A stretch of DNA of 64,000 bases from Thiosocius sp942490985 (GTDB taxonomy: Bacteria; Pseudomonadota; Gammaproteobacteria; Chromatiales; Chromatiaceae), in contig CALNYW010000007.1 in assembly GCA_942490985.1 (NCBI GenBank), positions 206,111 through 270,110 of the forward strand, given 5' to 3'. Below, piece by piece: positions 60,610-64,000 of the stretch (position 1 is the stretch's first letter; each line of letters opens with the position of its first letter). Both the position numbers and the translations under genes were made by a program. A model generated the notes under the pieces. It worked only from the letters and a program-made list of their open reading frames with translations, was not told where the DNA came from and searched no databases.

Positions 60610-61890
60610 GAGCCCTCGGCAGCCTCAGGCTTCCGACGACGTCGTCGACCCCGGCGCGAACGCCGGCTGGCCGATCCTGGGGCTGTTGCCGGTGGCGCTT
60701 CGGCATTGCCGTCCTGGAATGCGGTCCACCATTCGGCCAATTCTTTCTCGGCCTCACCGGCATGGACACGCAACAGGAGAAAATCATACGCGGCGCGAAA
60801 GCGCGGGTGGGCCAGCAAGCGCTTCGGCCGTTTGCCACGCGTGTTACTGAAACGCGACTGCAGTGCCCAAGTCTCCTGCATCGGTGTGCTGAACCGCCGC
60901 GGCAATGACACGGTTTCCAATTGGCGCGACAACACTTCGCCCGCGGCGCGTTGCGGCGCCTGATAGGGCGGCTCGCCCGTCGCCTGCAGCTCGGCAGCAC
61001 GTTGCCTGACCGGTTCCCACAGCAGTACGGCGAACAAAAAGGCCGGCGTTACCGGTTTATCCTCTCTGATGCGCTGATCGGTATTTTCCAGTCCCTGCAG
61101 GACCAAAGTGAGCGGAAACGCCTGGTCGAGCTCTGTCAGCGCGCGTTCGGTGTCCGGAAACAATTCGGCGAACAACCCCAGCTGACGCAGTCGCTCGAAG
61201 GCACCAACTGCGGTTCCACTAAGAAACATTTTCAGGACTTCTTCAAACAAACGGGCCGCGGGCACGTCGTTGAGCAAACCACCCAACTCAAAAATCGGCT
61301 TTTCCGTTTGGCTTTCTATCCTGAACCCGAGCTTCGCGGCAAAGCGTACCGCGCGCAGCGTGCGAACCGGATCTTCACGATAGCGTGTCTCAGGATCCCC
61401 CAGAAGGCGAAGGACACCCTGTTCGAGGTCCTTCACACCATCGGCATAGTCGATGATCGAGAAAATCCGCGATGTTGTAGTAAAGCGCGTTGACGGTGAA
61501 ATCGCCGCAGGGCATCCTGCTCGATCGTGCCGTAGACGTTGTCGCGCAACAGCATCCCTTCGCCGGTCTGTTGCGCGTTGCCGAGGCCGTCATCCTGGCC
61601 GCCGAAACGTTGCGACCTCGATGATCGTCAACTGCATGGGCTGATCGGAATCGACGACCCGATCAGGCGGCAGTTGCGGAAAACTTCGCGACCTGCTCCG
61701 GTTTGGCGTCTGTCGCGATGTCCAAAATCTTGCGGGCTCGCGACCGAACGCTGAATCGCGCACCCCTCCACCAGCCAAATGAGCGGCATAGCCTGCCGAT
61801 TTCAACCGGTAGAGCACCTTGAGCGCACTCGGGAGATGTTAGCGCGCGAAACCAGGGTGATTGTCGCGCGTGATGACAACGGGGAGACGG
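60606..61890 (-). CDS. pcnB: Poly(A) polymerase I (multiple frameshifts, start uncertain)
   Basis: Adds poly(A) tails to RNA to promote decay. The intact frame 60606-61436 covers ETRYREDPVRTLRAVRFAAK, FEEVLKMFLSGTAVGAFERL and the Arg-rich tail SRRGRRRRRKPEAAEG. Upstream the gene continues in other frames: FTVNALYYNIADF, then IEVATFRR, then KVLYRLKSAGYAAHLAGGGV (the nucleotidyltransferase entry), then RLPVVITRDNHP near 61890. Each joins the next as in PcnB, but at least four indels lie between 61390 and 61850. The start codon is not identified; the coordinate given is approximate. It heads the folK-pan operon. Confidence 0.8.
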
Positions 61891-61967
61891 TATGTTTTAC
61901 CTAGTGAAATAACGAAAGACGCCGTGATGATACACCCGCGCGACGCGTCGGGCAGCGTGCGACGCGG

Positions 61968-62650
61968 CTAGAAGTGCGACGTCTCGGTCAACGCCTCCAT
62001 GACCTCGCTGAGATTGGCATCTGGATGCTCAACCGTACAAACCAGATTGGCGACACTGCAAACCGACATCGTCGCGCCACGCACTATCCAGCCGCCCGGC
62101 GGTGTCCAGCCACGGATTCCGGTGAACATCGACAGCTGGTCGGCGTTGCCCTGGACGATGCGTTTATAGTCTTGTGCGTTTTGCCGCTTCAGCAGCAGGC
62201 TCTTGAGGCGGCAGCAAGCCGTAGCCCTCGACGAAAGCCCCGTCATCCCTAAATTGGCAAACGGCAGTGACGCCATCAACAGCGTGCAGGCGTTTGATCT
62301 CCCCGCTTCTCCGACCCGCCCCAATGCCTGATAGGCGGCCTCGTAGTCGGCCTGCTCGTTGCTCACGACAACGCCGAGGTTGCCATCGGTGATCGCCGAC
62401 CACTCCATGCCGATCATTGTGAAGCCGCTGACGGGATAGAAGCCCTTGGTCTGAAGCTCGCTGACCAGCCCCGCGCCTGCATCGTCGCGATGGCGCTATT
62501 GGCGTGACACATGTGGGCCAGCAAATCGAGTGCGGTTTCGTTCAGCGGCGTGCCCCGGGCCAGGATGTGCTCGAGCAATTCGCCGCGGTCGTTCATCAAA
62601 AAAGCCGCGTGCGCACCATCGAGTGCCATCAGTTGTTGCAAATCAGCCAT
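61968..62650 (-). CDS. Roadblock/LC7-like, DUF2173-type protein (frameshifted, one or two domains)
   Basis: Function unknown; such proteins occur in sulfur-oxidising bacteria. The ATG at 62650 has AAGGA upstream. The first module reads MADLQQLMALDGAHAAFLMN, LLEHILARGTPLNETALDLL, then after an indel near 62485 LVSELQTKGFYPVSGFTMIG and MEWSAITDGNLGVVVSNEQA. A second module follows in shifted frames: EIKRLHAVDGVTAVCQFRDD and GAFVEGYGLLP, then YKRIVQGNADQLSMFTGIRG and WTPPGGWIVRGATMSVCSVA. The second resembles the neighbouring gene. It may be a two-domain fusion or two genes merged by indels. Confidence 0.6.
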
Positions 62651-62691
62651 CTAAGATTCCTTCGTGATTCGGCGAGAGACCCGGCTTACCG

Positions 62692-63056
62692 CTAGACCAG
62701 CGCGTGCGAGGCGTCCGCCAGGCGCTTGCGCATTAGCGCGACCACCTCGTTCAGCGACGTCGCGTCGTTCTGAATGAAGCAAAAAACATTCTACGCCACG
62801 TTGCAGACGGTGAAGGCCGGCCCGCGGACGATCCAGCCGACCAGGGGGGCTGCCCCCACAAATCGGGACAATGGTGGTGGAGCATGCCGACCTGCATATG
62901 TTCGCTCATCGTCGTTGCGCGACACATGATCGCCGCCATGCGCGCCATGTCATCGCTGATCCCGCCTTTGAACGAATAGCGATCGCCGCGATAGAATTGC
63001 TCGCCCGCTGCGATGACGCCTGGCAGGTTGGCCAGTTCAGCTGCAATCACCGACAT
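62692..63056 (-). CDS. Roadblock/LC7-like, DUF2173-type protein (frameshift and internal stop)
   Basis: A paralogue of the next gene, from which it is separated by 41 bp. The ATG at 63056 has GGAG upstream. It reads MSVIAAELANLPGVIAAGEQ, YSFKGGISDDMARMAAIMCR and MQVGMLHHHCPDLWGQPP. After an indel near 62850 it continues GWIVRGPAFTVCNVA, a TAG, then NVFCFIQNDATSLNEVVALM and a stop at 62692. Aligned with its neighbour, WIVRG..(M/F)(S/T)VC.VA is shared, and the TAG falls one codon outside the alignment. Sequence error or decay cannot be told apart here. Confidence 0.55.
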
Positions 63057-63301
63057 GTTGTTCTCCCCCCGGCAGACGATGTGACCTTGTTATTCTTGTC
63101 TAGGACCTGATAGGCCTAACCCAGATTAGCATCCGAGCGGGCATCCCAAAAAGACGTCAAGGCGATTTGCCGGGGCAGAAAGTGTTTATCGGCCCATCAA
63201 CCAACGAGTCAGCCACGCTTTCGCCCGGCAGCCGTTCAGCTCCAACAGCCCGCAACCCGTTATAATGATTGGCTTTGCCGAAGCAAACAGATTTCGCTCT
63301 C

Positions 63302-64000
63302 ATGGACAAGACTTACGACCCCCACGCAATCGAACAACGCTGGTACCAGACCTGGGAGCAGCGTGGATGGTTCGAACCCACGCCGGGCGATGCCGATAAG
63401 CCACCCTGCTGCATCATGATCCCCTGCCGAACGTGACCGGCAGCCTGCACATGGGTCATGGCTTCAACAACACGGTCATGGACACCCTGATTCGCTTCAA
63501 TCGCATGCGCGGCCGGCCAACGCTCTGGCAACCCGGCGCAGACCATGCCGGCATCGCGACACAGATGGTTGTCGAACGCAAGCTCGAGGCCGACGGCCAG
63601 ACCAAGCACGACCTCGGTCGAGAAGAGTTCATCGAGCGGGTCTGGGAGTGGAAAGCGGAATCCGGCGGCAACATCACACGCCAGCTACGCCGGCTGGGTT
63701 CGTCGTTGGATTGGCAGCACGAACGTTTCACGATGGATGAAGGCCTGTCCGAGGCGGTCACCGAGGTGTTCATCCAGCTCTACGAAGAAGGCCTGATCTA
63801 TCGTGGCAAACGGCTGGTCAATTGGGATCCGAAACTGCACACGGCGGTCTCGGACCTCGAAGTGCTGTCCGAGGAAGAATCGGGGCACATGTGGCACATG
63901 CGCTACCCGCTGACCAACGGCAACGGCCATCTGGTCGTCTCCACGACCCGCCCGGAGACCATGCTCGGCGACTGTGCGGTGGCCGTAAACCCGGAGGACG
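63302..64000 (+). CDS. valS: Valyl-tRNA synthetase, N-terminal part (frameshifted, runs off window)
   Basis: Charges tRNA-Val. From the ATG at 63302 the frame reads MDKTYDPHAIEQRWYQTWEQ and PPCCIMI, then is lost near 63424, where one C seems to be missing from a CCCC run. The next frame continues PNVTGSLHMGHGFNNTVMDT, which contains the HIGH-type signature, then GADHAGIATQMVVERKLEAD, SLDWQHERFTMDEGLS and STTRPETMLGDCAVAVNPED up to the window end. These are diagnostic of ValRS. The gene is essential, so the indel is very probably an error. Confidence 0.93.

Overview
This window looks like a chromosomal piece (GC-rich, roughly 60 %) of a sulfur-oxidising, probably autotrophic gammaproteobacterium of Chromatiales type. 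The evidence is a SoxC/SorA-type molybdoenzyme with its cytochrome, a DsrO/DsrP-like redox module with cytochromes c, a bicarbonate transporter SbtA with its P-II partner and a LysR regulator, PEP carboxylase, PPK2, a PEP-CTERM protein, roadblock-like DUF2173-type proteins, and a typical gammaproteobacterial pcnB-folK-kinase-panB-panC operon. No rRNA, plasmid origin, phage or CRISPR is visible, so I do not name a genus.

Layout. (1) 1-23.8 kb, minus strand: two giant paralogous filamentous adhesins of the leukotoxin LktA / two-partner-secretion type, with a small Skp/OmpH-like lipoprotein gene between them. The downstream copy runs off the window; the upstream copy (about 4,500 codons) is broken by frameshifts, mostly crowded into 21.05-22.2 kb. 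(2) 23.8-25.6 kb: a region with a plus-strand terminator, a REP-like palindrome, a decayed csrA, a small zinc-ribbon gene and tRNA-Val. (3) 25.7-29.8 kb: uvrB, a divergent aspartate aminotransferase, a GspH/FimT pseudopilin and tRNA-Asn. (4) 30.3-38.3 kb: an accessory, decaying zone with a PEP-CTERM gene, an IS256-type element, a nuclease, an IS1182-type element carrying a nested IS3-type element, a tandem thioredoxin gene, and remnants of a HepT toxin and of a sugar-binding protein. (5) 38.4-43.6 kb: a BLUF photoreceptor, a transglutaminase-like peptidase, and a translationally coupled cytochrome c / tetraheme cytochrome / four-cluster Fe-S protein / NrfD-DsrP operon without a visible catalytic subunit. 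(6) 44.4-57.8 kb: FKBP, fcl-gmd, ppk2, sbtAB with a LysR regulator, the sulfite dehydrogenase pair, an AhpD-like protein and ppc. (7) 57.8-64 kb: panC, panB, deoxynucleoside kinase, folK, pcnB, tandem roadblock-type genes and the start of valS.

How they work together. The redox genes (40-43.6 and 51.5-53.9 kb) would move electrons from sulfur compounds into the quinone and cytochrome pools. SbtAB and Ppc would supply and use bicarbonate for carbon assimilation. The adhesins, GDP-fucose synthesis and the PEP-CTERM protein point to a surface-attached or aggregate-forming life.

Caution on quality: many conserved genes carry one-base indels, often in homopolymers (csrA, the tandem thioredoxin, the NrfD protein, panB, the kinase, folK twice, pcnB several times, the roadblock genes, valS). 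Several are essential, so sequencing or assembly error is the simplest explanation for many of them. Genes described as frameshifted should be read with that in mind.
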